Below are positions 12,907 to 25,100 of a DNA stretch of 64,000 nt, one piece after another; position 1 is the stretch's first letter; each line of letters starts with the position of its first letter. The position numbers and the translations under genes were made by a program. The DNA is taken from contig CAMXCT020001022.1 of NCBI GenBank assembly GCA_947184155.2, positions 65,001 through 129,000 on the forward strand, in the 5' to 3' direction. The notes beneath the pieces were generated by a model that was not told the origin of the DNA, searched no databases, and saw nothing but the letters and a program-made list of their open reading frames with translations. Source of the stretch: Cladocopium goreaui. Lineage: Eukaryota > Sar > Dinophyceae > Suessiales > Symbiodiniaceae.

Positions 12907-14492
12907 ATGGTGTGGACATTTTGGCCAGGGCATTTTGCTCAATGGGGTGTGTTTAGACTTTTGGCGTCTGCTTTGTCTGAAAGACAAACTGCTGCTGTGG
13001 AAGAAGAAGAAGATACCAATCTTCTCGTCCCAGGTTAGTAGCAGACCCGACGATCTCAGTTCAAGACATCCACGCCTTCTTGTTCAACTACCTGAGGTAC
13101 AAAAAGACGACTGACCTTTTTGCTTTACTTTGTCCTCCACCTTCCGGCCCTCTGCAAGTGACATGGCAAGCGACAGTGCATGGCTCCTGGTTGGTGAAAA
13201 CCGCTGGGCTGCTTTTTGACGTTCTAGATGTTTGCCCCAACACAAAATTACTTGGAAGCAAAGTGCAGAAAGCTGTTGTTACACTTTTGCAGGAGAAGGC
13301 GGTAGTGTTCGATCACAAGATGAAGGAACAAGATGGTGTGGACAGAATAGATCTCTACTTGAGAAACCTGTTGTACCAGATGAGGGTTTTGAGGCTTTCT
13401 TCTGAGATCCGTGGCAGGGTGTTTCGAATGTTGTCCACGGCCGAACAGACTCAGTTGGAGATGTGTTTGGATAAGGTCAAACTGCCACCTGCCATTTTGG
13501 CACAAGGACTTGGTGGAGGTTCTTTTGGAGATTCCGTCGTCTAGTTTGTTTGCAAGTAAACAGCATGGACCGTGTGATGTGTCAGGAGCTACCCAACGGA
13601 GCAGAAGTTACGGTCTCTCTCTCTACTCCACAATCATGGCAGAGGCAGGTAAAAGGCAGAATCCTTGGAAGAGCAATTGGCAGCTGTTGAAGCTCAACTG
13701 CGTGTGCGCGCCAAACGCACGACCTGAGCCTTGCAAAGAAAAAATCCTCAGCTTGCTGTAGCTTTACGTGAAACGATATGTGCTCGTTTCAGGTTTTTGG
13801 GTGACAGACCATTGAGTTTGATGTCAGATATTAGTATCCTTTTGGATCTTTACTCAGTGTAGAGAATGCTTCGCAACGCTTGGAGAAAAAAGAGTTCTGT
13901 ACCACCTTTACCTGAAATACGAACAAACATCTTATAGTTCCAAGTTCAAATTCACTTGCTAAGCCTTGTGGTACATCGGTCATATCGTGTGAGATGTTTC
14001 TGTTTTTCTAAAAGCAGAAACAAAACTCATCCTAACAACCATTTTTTGTTTGCATGGCGGACTTGCAACTTTCAAATTTACCTGTAGAACAGTTTTCTCT
14101 ACATGGAAAACAAAAGTCAGACCTGTGACATGGGTTAGAGATGCTGCAACCACTTTGGGTAGCATTTGGAATACTTATGCAATAACCAATGTTGCAGTTT
14201 ACTTTCAAGCAGTCTCGAATTTTTGCCCTTGTCGAGACTCTGCCATCACCACAATGTCACTGACAGGGCCCGTGAGTCCATTGGAACAACTTCTCCAGCA
14301 CAAGGACGGTTCCTTCCAGGTTCACCTCTTCTCCACGAAGGACTTGGGGTCATTGGCAGCTCTGAACAAAAGTTTCACAAAAGCTATGCCATGGACAATG
14401 AGCACTACCAGGACTTGCACCGTGACTATGAACATGAACAATGGTTGGCATGGATGAATTCACCATCCAACCCCTATGACTTCAGTGACTAA
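12907..14492 (+). pseudogene. frame-broken gene region inside the transposon
   Basis: Coding-like protein is spread over several plus frames with no usable introns between them. An ATG at 12907 opens 43 codons (MVWTFWPGHFAQWGVFRLLA, then an EEEED run) and stops at 13036. Another frame then runs to 13544 (FLFNYLRYKKTTD, GSWLVKTAGLLFDVLDVCPN, LRNLLYQMRVLRLSSEIRGR). A third carries LVEVLLEIPSS, a fourth PNGAEVTVSLSTPQSWQRQ and a fifth LEEQLAAVEAQLRVRAKRTT before TGA. A further segment ends at 14492 with DFSD after HRDYEHEQWLAWMN. Changes of frame within 10-30 bp suggest indels; one or two could be introns I failed to place. No known transposase motif is visible. It is probably a decayed cargo or transposase gene of the element. 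Confidence 0.5.
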
Positions 14493-14918
14493 GGTGTCTC
14501 TCTAAAAGAGATCTTTCAATTCGCAAAACACCTTTGTGCTCCTGCACTTTGGACAGGGAAAGAACAATGAAATTCATAACACAGTCGACCAAATTTACTT
14601 GTCAAAACTCTCAAACTATTTTTTCCAAGCTTAAAACACTCAATCTGTATTTGTCTGTGTTTGCAGGCATTGCAATAACTGATGACACTCTCATCGAAAA
14701 AAAGAAAAATAACATAACCTGGACCAAATGCAGTTGGGGGGTTACATGAAAATTCTGCAAGCTAGCCGAATGAAACGCGAAGAAGCTCTGACGAAGTTTG
14801 GATGCAGTTTTGATGCGGTATTGATGCTGTTTGGTTAACATCTTTAACTTACGATTTTTACTTTCAAAAAAGTTTCAGTTTTACTACTATTTTTTGTATA
14901 TCAGTAATTTTACTCTAA

Positions 14919-14949
14919 AACTAAAATTACCATGTCCGGAGACTTAGGG
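14919..14949 (-). repeat. right terminal inverted repeat
   Basis: Inverse of 9721-9751, reading CCCTAAGTCTCCGGACATGG on the minus strand. Confidence 0.88.
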
Positions 14950-15078
14950 TATAGCTTCAATAGATTTCAATCATGTTCCGTTTGTGACACTACCGAGTTT
15001 TCGGGCATTTCATTCAATGCTTATTCCGCGTGTCCTTTTGAGGCTGGTGAGGACCCCCTGATGGTTTGATTTGCTTAG

Positions 15079-18000
15079 GATCCAGCTCCAGAAGTCAGAC
15101 TTCAAGCCATTGAAATTGCAGGTGCTTGGTTTGAGGCGGAGTGCAAGTGGTGAGATCCAGAAAGTCAATGGCGATTTAATGGGATAATTTGCGAGCCATG
15201 GATTCAATATCCATTGGAGTGGAGAAGAGACGTCATTTGTGGTTCTCTTCCTCATTCTGGGGTGGGACGCAGTTGAATCAGTTTACCGTACCCTACCATA
15301 CCAAAGTGGGCAAAACATATATGAACGAAGGGGATCTCTGAATTCCTCACAGGGGAGGAGCGGAGATAAGCCACTTCGAGAGAAACCTATTGGGGCCCAA
15401 CGACTAGAACCTTTTGGGGCCGCAGGGTGACCTGGATGACCCTGCTCTTGTACGAGAGGCACTGGGCCGCCGCGGCTGGGGGTATGATTTGGGCGGTGAA
15501 AGCTGGGGTTAACAAAAATGAAGTCCATGTTTTTATGCTGCTGCAAATTCTGAGCTTCTGTTCAAAGCATTGCCATTATTTGCGATTTGTATCCATTTGT
15601 GTTTTTCAAAGTGCTTCGTTGCGATGATCAAATTTGTGCTGGGGCAACCATAGTCTCAATCCTCATGAGATGGTATAATTATTGTATAAGCATGATATAG
15701 GATATTAAAAGCTCAAATTATATATGCAAATTTTCAAATAATATGTCACATATCCCCTAGCCGCATATTCCTCCATCAACGAAACGACATACCAATCAAT
15801 CTATAACATGTTAAAACCCAATGTTCTGTCAATGCTACCCAAATCTTCAAATATATATATATATATATGTATTTTCATGTTTAGATATCACACCAATACC
15901 ATATCATCCATGTTAAACCCTTTGCCACATATTCATATCAGTGATAGACTAGATCAATAGTAAAAACTTTTACAACTCAGTGTGTTGTGTATCACTAGAG
16001 AGTCATGAGTATTTCATACGATGGCTAAGTTGAAGTATCCCATGATCTGGATATTCTATCCTACATTCTATGAATCGAGCCGCATCTCAGATACCTTACT
16101 GAGATGCGCCTTGGAGTTAGTCAGCGGCAAGTGGGGTATGATTCATTCCCTAGTTCCAAAAAATATGTATAACCAATGTACTACCAACTGAACTAACTTG
16201 ATGAAGCATCTATATCAGTATGATATCATTGGGATTTAACCATCCCCGCAAAGGTCTCCCCGCAATAATAGATGCTTAATATGTACCCTTATTAGCGGTT
16301 GTTGCTTGCCAACAAGCCTGCCCCAAAAAAAAAACATGGATCCGTTCCCGTTCCCTCGAATGTCAAATACCTCTCTTGAAACTGCTGTTTAGTATTGGAT
16401 CCGTTCATTTTCGGGCTCATATTGGTACTCTTTCTTTGGGGGGGCTTAATGGTGAATTGTTAACGGCTTATTTAGCAACAAAAAAATAAGAAACCCATTG
16501 TTTTGCCATCCATTATTGGGATGGTCACCATTTTGGGTGTTGAATCCTTATGAATTTTGGTGACACCCCTCTCAAAAAAAACTTCTATCCCTATACCCCG
16601 ATTTGAATCCGATGCTTGGAGGATCATCCCAGCAGCGGTTAGTAACCTTGGCTAATAAGTCACCATTTCATCGGTTTTCCACTTGAAAGCGGGGTATAGC
16701 CCCCTTACAAACTGTTTACTACTTGGAAGTGCAGTTCCAGTTATGCATGGAAGTTACGGGTAGTTACCAATTTTGGGGGTTTTAAAGCACTTGCTATACC
16801 ATGTTATACCTATTTGTAACTTTAACTGCGCCTCCAAGTATGGTACTGTAATTCTCACAAATTCCCCCATTGTGCACCCACCAAACCTTCATCTTTCATT
16901 GTTAAACAACCATTTCCCGCTATTAATCACTATTATTCACGATTAACCACTTTTAATCAATATTAATTACTATCAATCACTATTAATCACTATTAGTCAC
17001 TATTAGCCACTATTAAATCAGTATTAATCATTATTAATCAGTATTAATCACTATTAATCACTAATCATCACTATTATATAACCACTATTAATCATTATTA
17101 ATCAATATTAACCACTTTTAATCACTATTCATTTCTATTAATCATTATGAGTCACCATTAATCATTATTAATCACTATTAACCACTATTAACCACTATTA
17201 ATCATTATTAATCACTATTAATCACTATTAATCACTATTAGTCACTATTAATCCTGATCAACCAATGGATAGTTGATTTCTTTCCTGGTTGGGAATGGTG
17301 GGAAGATACTCCAAAATTTGCGAGGCGGCAAGTCACCTGGCGGAGCGCAGCCGCGACAGCGAGCCACGCGTCAGCGCGGCGGCGTCGGGCGCTTTGGTGC
17401 CCCCTGTTTTTGTGGCGTTATAGATCAGGGTACAACATCCAAGTGGACATTTTATGGAAAATGATGATAGTCCAATTGATGATATTTGCCAACCATATTT
17501 CCAGGTATCAGATTTCCCACTTTTCTATATATATATATATTTATGTTGATTATGTTGGGTTTGCCATGATGAATGTTGGGTGATGAATTTATAGACATCC
17601 CCAGCCTCGGATGGGTAGAAACTAATCCTTCAGATGATAACTATGATTACTACCATAAGACCCATAACTACAGGTTTTTTTTGTGGTGGGGCCACCAGGC
17701 ACCCGGTCTTGGTTTCTCAGCTCTCCGACGACGACTTCGCACGGGTGGCCAATCTCGCGTTGACGGCGCCGGTGCGCCTGAATTGCCGGGGCAAGAGGGG
17801 CACAGGTGTTCCAAATGGAGGTGTTTGAAAATGGGGCCCCAAAATGGTTAGTTTCGTAGCGAAAATTATTATGATCCATTGGAACTGATGCTCATGTTCT
17901 GACCTTTCCCAATGGGTATGTCTGCGAAAGGGGTGTACCCATGTGTACCCGATGCAAATCTGATACCAAAACATGATTCAACAGTGGACTTTAGGGGTAC

Positions 18001-18798
18001 CTTGTTTCCAGATGAACCCAAGTTGGATTTTCAAGAGTGGAGGGGAACTGTCGCAGCCAGTCAGCGACTGGTTCAATTGGACCGATCGTAAGGATTAGAC
18101 CCAGTGGTTCATTTAAGTGCACCAAATCATACGATGGATTCAACGTGAAAATTAGACCATGAAACACACATCCTGCATTGTCAGGGATGTACGAGAACCG
18201 ATCCTATCACGGAATCACGGATGGATGTGCATCTCAGACATGGTACCTGATAGGTCATTTATAACACAATAAAACTATATAAAACTTATAAACCTTTTTG
18301 CAAGTGGATTACATTATGGTTATTCACCACTTGCTGGGGATTCACCCCAAGAAACCACAGAAGTACCAACTGCAGCAGCAGGATTTTGGTGTCAGAAATC
18401 AATGGCTTTACCTAGACATGTCCGGCCATGTCCGTTTGAGATTCTGGGAATGCACTTCCATTCCGGCCTGGGATCTATTCATTCGGGGGAAGGGATTGCA
18501 CAGTGAGAATTATCAGATTCCAATAGATCATGATATATCCATCAAGATCCCATTTTACTGGGTAAATCCCATTCAATATCTATACTGGATCTATCTATCC
18601 TGTATATATGTATACATACGCAATTCAGGATGGTTAAACCATGTAAAGACCCATTGTTGCTGGTAAAACTGCTAGACCCAATGATAACCCCGGTTCCAAC
18701 AATCACCGCAGGATAGCCACGGCCTGCTCAGAGTGGAAGCGGCCCTCTTTGTGGAGCAGCACTTGCTGCCAGAACCAGGCCAGACGGGCTGCCTGTAG
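15079..18798 (+). CDS. HEAT/ARM-like repeat protein, 3' exons
   Basis: Candidate exon about 15079-15120 or to 15151 (DPAPEVRLQAIEIAG, a HEAT-like helix), then 15426-15481 (GDLDDPALVREALGRRGW), 17306-17396 (YSKICEAASHLAERSRDSEP, then RVSAAASGAL), 17721-17805 (LSDDDFARVANLALTAPVRL) and a last exon 18712-18798 (LLRVEAALFVEQHLLPEPGQ, then TGCL and TAG). Phases agree from 15426 to 17805 (2/1 then 0/0). The joins into 15426 and 18712 do not fit, so an exon is missing or misplaced at each end. Acceptors GCAG, CTCAG and CCGCAG are good. The Ala/Leu/Val-rich helical pairs with D..PEVR and EPRVSAAA patterns resemble HEAT or armadillo repeats (inference; too few residues to be sure). The copia element starts 173 bp after the stop. 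Confidence 0.45.
16915..17253 (+). repeat. 10-bp tandem repeat (ACTATTAATC)
   Basis: More than 30 imperfect copies of a 10-bp unit (ATTAATCACT with GTCACT and CATT variants) in a predicted intron. The rest of 15482-17305 and 17806-18711 is AT-rich with no clear gene. A 122-codon open frame at 18298-18666 has weak coding character and may hide an exon. Confidence 0.9.
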
Positions 18799-18971
18799 CC
18801 TCCATTAGTACAGTTGGGTAATATATATATATATATATGATGTGGGAGACCCAAGGCCATAAACCTACCGAACTTGGGGAGGGGTTATAACAACCATAAA
18901 ATTGGTGATTTTGGCGATGGTTTATTTGTTGGGTCTATCACATTATGTATGTATGATATATATATATATAT

Positions 18972-19120
18972 TGTAAAAACTCCTGCAGTAAAACCATGTA
19001 TTGTATATATCATCGATCTGCCCGATAGCGTTGGTTCAAAAGTACCAGGAGCTGAGCGGTTTGTAGGTTCACCCCATTAGTGTTGTAATACCTAATTGGT
19101 GGCTGACCTGTGAATATACA
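18972..19120 (+). repeat. 5' LTR (149 bp)
   Basis: Begins TGTAAAAACTCCTGCAG and ends GTGAATATACA; identical to 31124-31272. It should contain the promoter. A TATATATCATC stretch inside could serve as a core element, but this is a guess. Confidence 0.95.
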
Positions 19121-19142
19121 GGTTATCAGCCGTAGTCTCACC
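19121..19142 (+). other. primer-binding site, half-tRNA type
   Basis: Directly after the LTR end, GGTTATCAGCCGTAGTCTCA. Its complement reads as a tRNA anticodon arm: a five-base 5' stem (TACGG), a seven-base loop CTGATAA (anticodon GAT, isoleucine) and the first two bases of the 3' stem (CC). Drosophila copia is known to prime from a 5' half of initiator tRNA-Met cut in the anticodon stem, and its site also starts GGTTAT. That this element uses a half tRNA is inference from the match to a broken-tRNA end rather than to a CCA end. Confidence 0.6.
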
Positions 19143-19150
19143 ACTTTGCT

Positions 19151-22100
19151 ATGGGGACCCCAATCGACCATCCTCTCGCCGTTCCAGGGTCAGGTCCATC
19201 GGCTGTCGCTGTGCCTAATATGGCCGGGGGCAACCCCGAGCCGATGGATGACGAAACAATGTTCCAACCCGTTTTTGTTGTTGCGTACTTTACCTTCATA
19301 CAAAACAACCTGTCCCAGATTACTAGTGGGAATACCCTGCAAGTCATGAGGGAAGCTGAACAGAGGCACCTTCAGATAATGCATGGAGTAGTTGACTCAA
19401 TTCGAAACGAATGGTCAAGTAGACTCGTAATGCAGGAACAGGAGTATGAGCAAAGGCTGCAGGAGGTTGAAGGTAATGCCATTAGTGCCCTCAACGAGGA
19501 GAGGAAACGAGGCGACGAGATGGAGGTCAGGTTGAATCAGGCTCAGGCATCGCATGACAAAAGAATAGAGGATGTAAAGGCAGAGGCAAACACAAAGCAT
19601 GATCAGAAAATTGCAGAGGAAAGAAAACGTATCACTAGTGAATTTGAAGCTTCCTATGCACAGACAGTTGAACATGCAAAGAATGCCATAGCTGCCACAA
19701 AGAAGCAATATGAAGACCAGGCTGCAATTGATCAGGCCAGGTTCATCAGTTTGAGGACTGAGTTTGAGAACTACAAGAAGGAGATGGCCGACAAGATCAA
19801 CGAGGCAGCGGCTCAGAACCTTAGCCTTCAGGACCAAATCGATGATCTTCAGGAGCAGTTAAAGCATGTTGCCAAAGCGCAGCATGCCTCCGTTCCGAAA
19901 GCATCCGTCCAGAACGCCGAGCCGGCCGCTACCACTAGCGTGACCCACTTCAATATTGCCACTCCCAAAGCATCCGATGCACAGGCTGCCAAAGGCAGTG
20001 ATGAGCCGATTCTTGAGTTTAAGACGCCTGCAGTGTTGGCGCAGGAAGCAAAGGCCAAGTTGGATGAGCTGCTCAAAGGTGGCAGTCCCAAGCAAAAGCC
20101 GGCTGTCGGCAACGACCAGCCCCAATTGCCAACGCAGTCAGGGTTTTTCACTCCCACTGAAGCTATCAAAACTCCCCCAAATGAATCTCCCAAGAGCGCA
20201 ACCAAGCAACAGCAAGTAATGGGTCCCTCAGATCTTATTGAATTGGTGAAAGCCTTAACCCAAAGGGAAGAAAAGGATAAGCCAAAAACTAAGGAGGCTG
20301 AACTCATCAAGCTGAACAACATGCCCGCTCCGGAGTCATATAGAACTTGGAAGAATCATGTCAGGGATGAAGTGAAGAGCTGTTCAGATCGCCCGGATGA
20401 GGCGTGGCTCTGGCTCAACGAGGTGTACGATCAAGAGTGCACCAGAGAGCAGTTGGAGAAGAAACTCCAAGATCCTGGAAAGTTCCTTACGCTGGATACA
20501 AAGTTATCAGCAGCGCTCACGCGCTCAGCCGGAGGGGACCTCGCAACTAGGATCTTGAATTTCAAGGAGCAGCAATCCCGAAAAGGCATCCAGGTCAGGG
20601 GAAGATATGTTCTGCTTATGTTTGAGGACTACTTCAAGACATCAGAAGAAGCAGGTAGCCTTTACAGAGTAGAAGATCTTTTGGGTGTTGTCAAAGTAGG
20701 CGATACTGTCCAGGATCTCCGAAGATTCATCAACAAATGGGATGCTACCCTAGCTGGCATGGCTGTCACCCCTGATGATGCTGTGTTAAGGGACATCTTG
20801 TTGAGGCAGATCCGACCAAGTCAGTTGCTGAAATATGACATCGAGGTGTTTGACCGTGCTCATGAGAAATCCCATGAAAAGTCTTACAGTTTTCTTCACC
20901 AATCCATGAAGAACTTGATCGATCGTGAACGATTGAGGGAGAACAGGAACCGCATTGCGGAGAAGAACAAGGCTGGGATTAAGGACACAAAGGCCGCACC
21001 CGCCAAAGGCGATGGTCGCGGCGGCCGAAAGGGCTCTCCAAGTCGCGGTAGATCGCAGGAACGAGGTAGCAAAGGCGACAAGATTTGCTATAAGTTCCAA
21101 AAGGGTACCTGTGATAAGGGGAAGAAGTGTCCATTCAAGCATGTCAAAGATGATAAATCTCGAACTCAATCACCCAGAAGAACCAAAACACGTTCACCAT
21201 CAAGGGGCAATAAGGATGATAAGGGGAAGAAGATGTCTAAAGAAGAAATGGCTAAAACCCCATGCATCTATCATGCCCAGGGAAAGTGCAGACGTGGTGA
21301 CAAATGTTTTTATAAACATGATGACAAAGCCGCTGCCGCCACCAAAGACACCAAAAGGGCCAATTCACCCGCTCCCAAGAAGAAGGGCAAGGATTCCACA
21401 GCCGCTCCATGTCTGATCCAGAAGTTTGCATGCATCGTCCGAAAACAGCCGAAGGCAACTTCGTGCTCTGATGAGGCAAGTGTTAGCATGAAGCGTCTTA
21501 GATTCCGAAAGGCCCCACATGTGATCGAGGTGAAGGCAGTCGGTCGTCAAGTCCCAGTCAAGCACCGTCCAAGAGAGTTCACTAAGGTGTACAAGACAGC
21601 TGAAGATGTTCCAGTTTCATCAAAGGTTGAACAGCATGAAGCTCAGGTTCGTGCAAGACAGCTCCAAGAAACTGTGAAACTTCATGATTCAGATGTTGCA
21701 CCAAGTTGTGGGTTTTGTTGTTGGGATGAGGACACACGCGACATCACATGCAAAGAGTGCAGGTTCATCAGCGGTCCCAAAGCCCTTAGAGACATTGGTC
21801 GTTTCCCGTCAATTGCCACAGCTGCGCCAAAGGCCGGCGTTAGTTGGCTTGTTGACTCAGGTAGTGAATCCGATCTTGTGTCCAAAGGAATGCTGAGGGA
21901 CGTAAGTGCCAAGAACTGCCGTGCAGCCGAGCATCCGATTTCCTTAGTCACAGCCAATGGTTCGACCGAGGCAAATGAAGTTGCTGATGTCAAGTTGTCC
22001 GCATTGCCAGATCCCGTGCATCCGTATGTGCTTGATCATACCCCAGCTGTGCTCTCTGTAGGAACGAGATGCGTAGATCAGGGTTACAGTTTCGTATGGC

Positions 22101-25100
22101 CTGCCAATGGCAAACCAATCCTAGTCCGTCCAGATGACAAGGTCGTCCAGCTCAAGATCGAAGGTCATGTCCCAATCTTGGATGATAGTTGCAAGGTTTA
22201 TCCCAAAGATCAATTTCAAAAGGATAAGCACCTCAAAAAGTTGTTTGCAATGCCGACCTCACGGTCGAGCTCAAAAGCCAAGCGGGACGAAGCCCAAGAT
22301 GAAGAGCAGTTGGATGAGTTGGTGGAGGATGACGCTCAGCAGGAGTACATCCGAAGCCGCAAGACTGAGGATCTGTTGGCTGAAGCTGCAAGTACCCAAC
22401 ATCAGTACACGCATTTCCCCAAGAACCCCTTTTGCAGAACTTGCCAACGAGCAAGGATGATGGCACCTCAGGCACGAAAGAAGGGTGGTCAGAAGAGAAT
22501 CGAAACTGAAGTGTTTGGTGACCACATCATTGGGGATCATGTCATCATCAAGAAAAATGTAGAAGAGGGTTTCAGGGGGGAGCAAGTTGCGTTGGTGTTG
22601 AAAGATCTGCACACCCAATATCGGTATGTCTACCCTAGCCAGTCCAAGGACTCACAAAGCTGTGTTGATGGTTTGAATCACTTCATTGGATCAAAGGATG
22701 ATGTTCAAGTTGTGTACACTGACAATTCCCCAGAATTGATCAGGGCCATCAAGGATTTGGGTTACAGACACCAAACTTCCATTGAATACGTAGATTCATC
22801 AAAGTCTTTTGCTGAGCGCGAAGTTCGTCAGATGTTGGAAGGTGCCCGGAGCAACTTGTTGCAATCAGGACTTCCTCTGAAGATGTGGCCATTGGCCATG
22901 CAGCATCATGCGACCGCGATCAACGCAAGCCCCCAGCTTGACGGCAGTGATTCCCCATGGCAACTCAGGTTTGGTGAAGAGTTCCCTGCAATGCACATTC
23001 CATTTGGTGCCAAAGTGTTGTTCTGGAATAACCCCAAGAGGTTGGATAACACATCAGGTAAGCTCTCCCCAACAGCAAATGAAGGAATTTTCCTTGGGTA
23101 TTACATCCAACCAGGTCATGATTGGAAGGGTGAATACTTAGTTGCCAAGTTGGAAGCCGCAGATTATCATGTCAACTGGGGTGCACTGACAATCCAAAGA
23201 ACAAAGAGGTTGGAATTGCCATCCGAGGGTTTCATCTTTCCTTTGAAAGCTCTGATCGACTCGAAAGCACCCAAAGCCGATCGCCTCGAGGACCAGGTCA
23301 TTCCGCAGACACCCAAAGCTGTGCCTCTTGAGTCCAGTTTGCATCCACCGCAAGATGAGTATGAATACGAGCCAGGTACGCCTCTACCAGCCGACAGCGA
23401 TGTCGAGCCTGATGCACCCGAAGCGCCCGTATTTCCAGATCTCAAATTGACCCCCAAAGGTGAAATTATTCCAGATGGACATCATTGGGATGGTCACCGG
23501 ATTGTACGTAACTACAAAGGTTCAAAGCGTCCGGAGGGGATTGACTCAGAACTGTGGAAGATGTTAGGACCCCAAGATAGGAAGCTGATCATCGAGGAAG
23601 AAGCAAAGAAAGCAGCCAAGGAGCAGGAGGAAAAGCCAGTATCATCATCTGGCAGCAAGGGCAAAAAGAAGAAATCTTCACCGGCCCGGCTTGAGGCAAC
23701 TCAATGCCCTCCTGCAACTGCAAAGCTCGTAGGCAATGTTTGGGAAATCATTCCAGCCAATTCCCAAAAGTTTTCCGTGCCGGCAATGCCAAAAGTTGCC
23801 GCGCCTGCCACAATTGAGCACCGGCCTCGAATTAGAGAGCTCGTCCGAGAGAAGATCAAGGAACTTGAGTTCAAGGTCGCACTCGAGCTTTTCGCTTCAG
23901 TTGCTAGGCTTGTATCAAAAGATGAGATTGCCAGCAACCCCAAGGCCAAGGCCGCCCTTGATAAGGAGTGGGATAATCTCCGTAATAAGGGTGTTTGGGA
24001 TGAGAAGCGTGTTCGTGAATGCCGCGACATAGTAGCTGAGGCTCGTCGCAATGGCCAAACTGTGCACCTAGGTCGAATCTTTGAGGCTTGCTATGAGAAG
24101 GGTTCTGAATTGCCTGAGTCAGACCCTCGCCGGAAGTTCAAGGGTAGGACGGTTTTCCAAGGGAACAATGTCAGGGACGAGAATTCCGATCACGCACTCT
24201 TCAACGAGTTAGGCTCTTCCCCAGCATCCATGGAAGCAGCAAAGCTGCTAGATGCTTTCGGTAGTCAGCCCGGGTTCTCCAAACAGCAGGCAGATGCAAT
24301 CCAAGCCTACATACAAGCCCTCTTCACAGGGGTGCCCACATGGTTGTCACTTCCACGCAACAGATGGCCCAAAGATTGGGAGAAAAAGTACTGGCAACCC
24401 ATGGTTCCTATGTTACTTGCCCTTTATGGTCATCCTGATAGCGGGGGTATTTGGGAAAATCATCTCAATAGCCGTGTGGTGAAACAGGGTTGGAAGCAAA
24501 TTTTACCTGACATTTGGCATTCAATTTTTCATCATCAAGAGCTCAACTGTCTTTTGGTTGTGTATGTAGATGACTTCAAGATGGCTGGCCCTACTGCCAA
24601 TCTAGAAAAGGCATGGGCAAGCGTCAAGGCTGCAGTGAACATTGGTGATCCTGAGCCATATGACCGCTACTTTGGCTGTATGCACCGTGAATTTCACAAC
24701 ATCCGGTTGCCTTCGCAGGCACACCCTTTCGCATTCGCCTTTGAAGCCAAGAAGTCAGCAGCCGCACAACATAGAACACAAGACTGGTGGGAGCATGATG
24801 AAACCAACATGGCATGGATCAGACACCACATTCAACCCCGAAAAAGATTGTACCAGCCGGTTGATGAGGGGGGAGATGTAACTTGTCAAAATTCAAGTCG
24901 CATAACTTTCTTTGACAAAAAGGTAACACTGAAAAGTTGTCCTAGCATCACCGACGGGAACAATCAGGGGGGCTATGATGTTTACACAGATGATTGGAAA
25001 ACATCTAGCAATCAAACAAATGAATTCTGGACAGGAAAAACAGTTTTCTGTTATGGACAAGATGGACCTGACAAATTCAAGCAGTTTGCAATGGCAAGTA

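Larger units (their letters stand above)
9721..14949. mobile_element. 5.2-kb TIR transposon, TA target site
   Basis: The left end (9721-9751) and right end (14919-14949) are inverted repeats, 30 of 31 bases matching, beginning CCCTAAGTCTCCGG. Both are flanked by TA (9719-9720 and 14950-14951), the expected target duplication of Tc1/mariner-like elements. Beyond 31 bp the ends share only a TAGTAGTAAAA motif. The interior holds direct repeats of about 130-220 bp (10.0-11.2 kb), a 1.4-kb simple-sequence block (11.2-12.6 kb) and a gene-like region with several broken frames (12.9-14.5 kb). No DDE/D transposase motif was recognised, so it is probably non-autonomous or decayed, or the region at 13-14.5 kb encodes an unfamiliar transposase. 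It lies between two plus-strand models, or in an intron if they are one gene. Confidence 0.75.

Noticed and set aside
16915-17253. possible CRISPR-like array
   Set aside because: Units are 10 bp with no spacers; an ordinary tandem repeat in a eukaryotic intron.
19415-19837. minus-strand frames of 60-157 codons within the copia element
   Set aside because: Antisense shadows of the long polyprotein frame; codon pattern and domain matches lie on the plus strand only.
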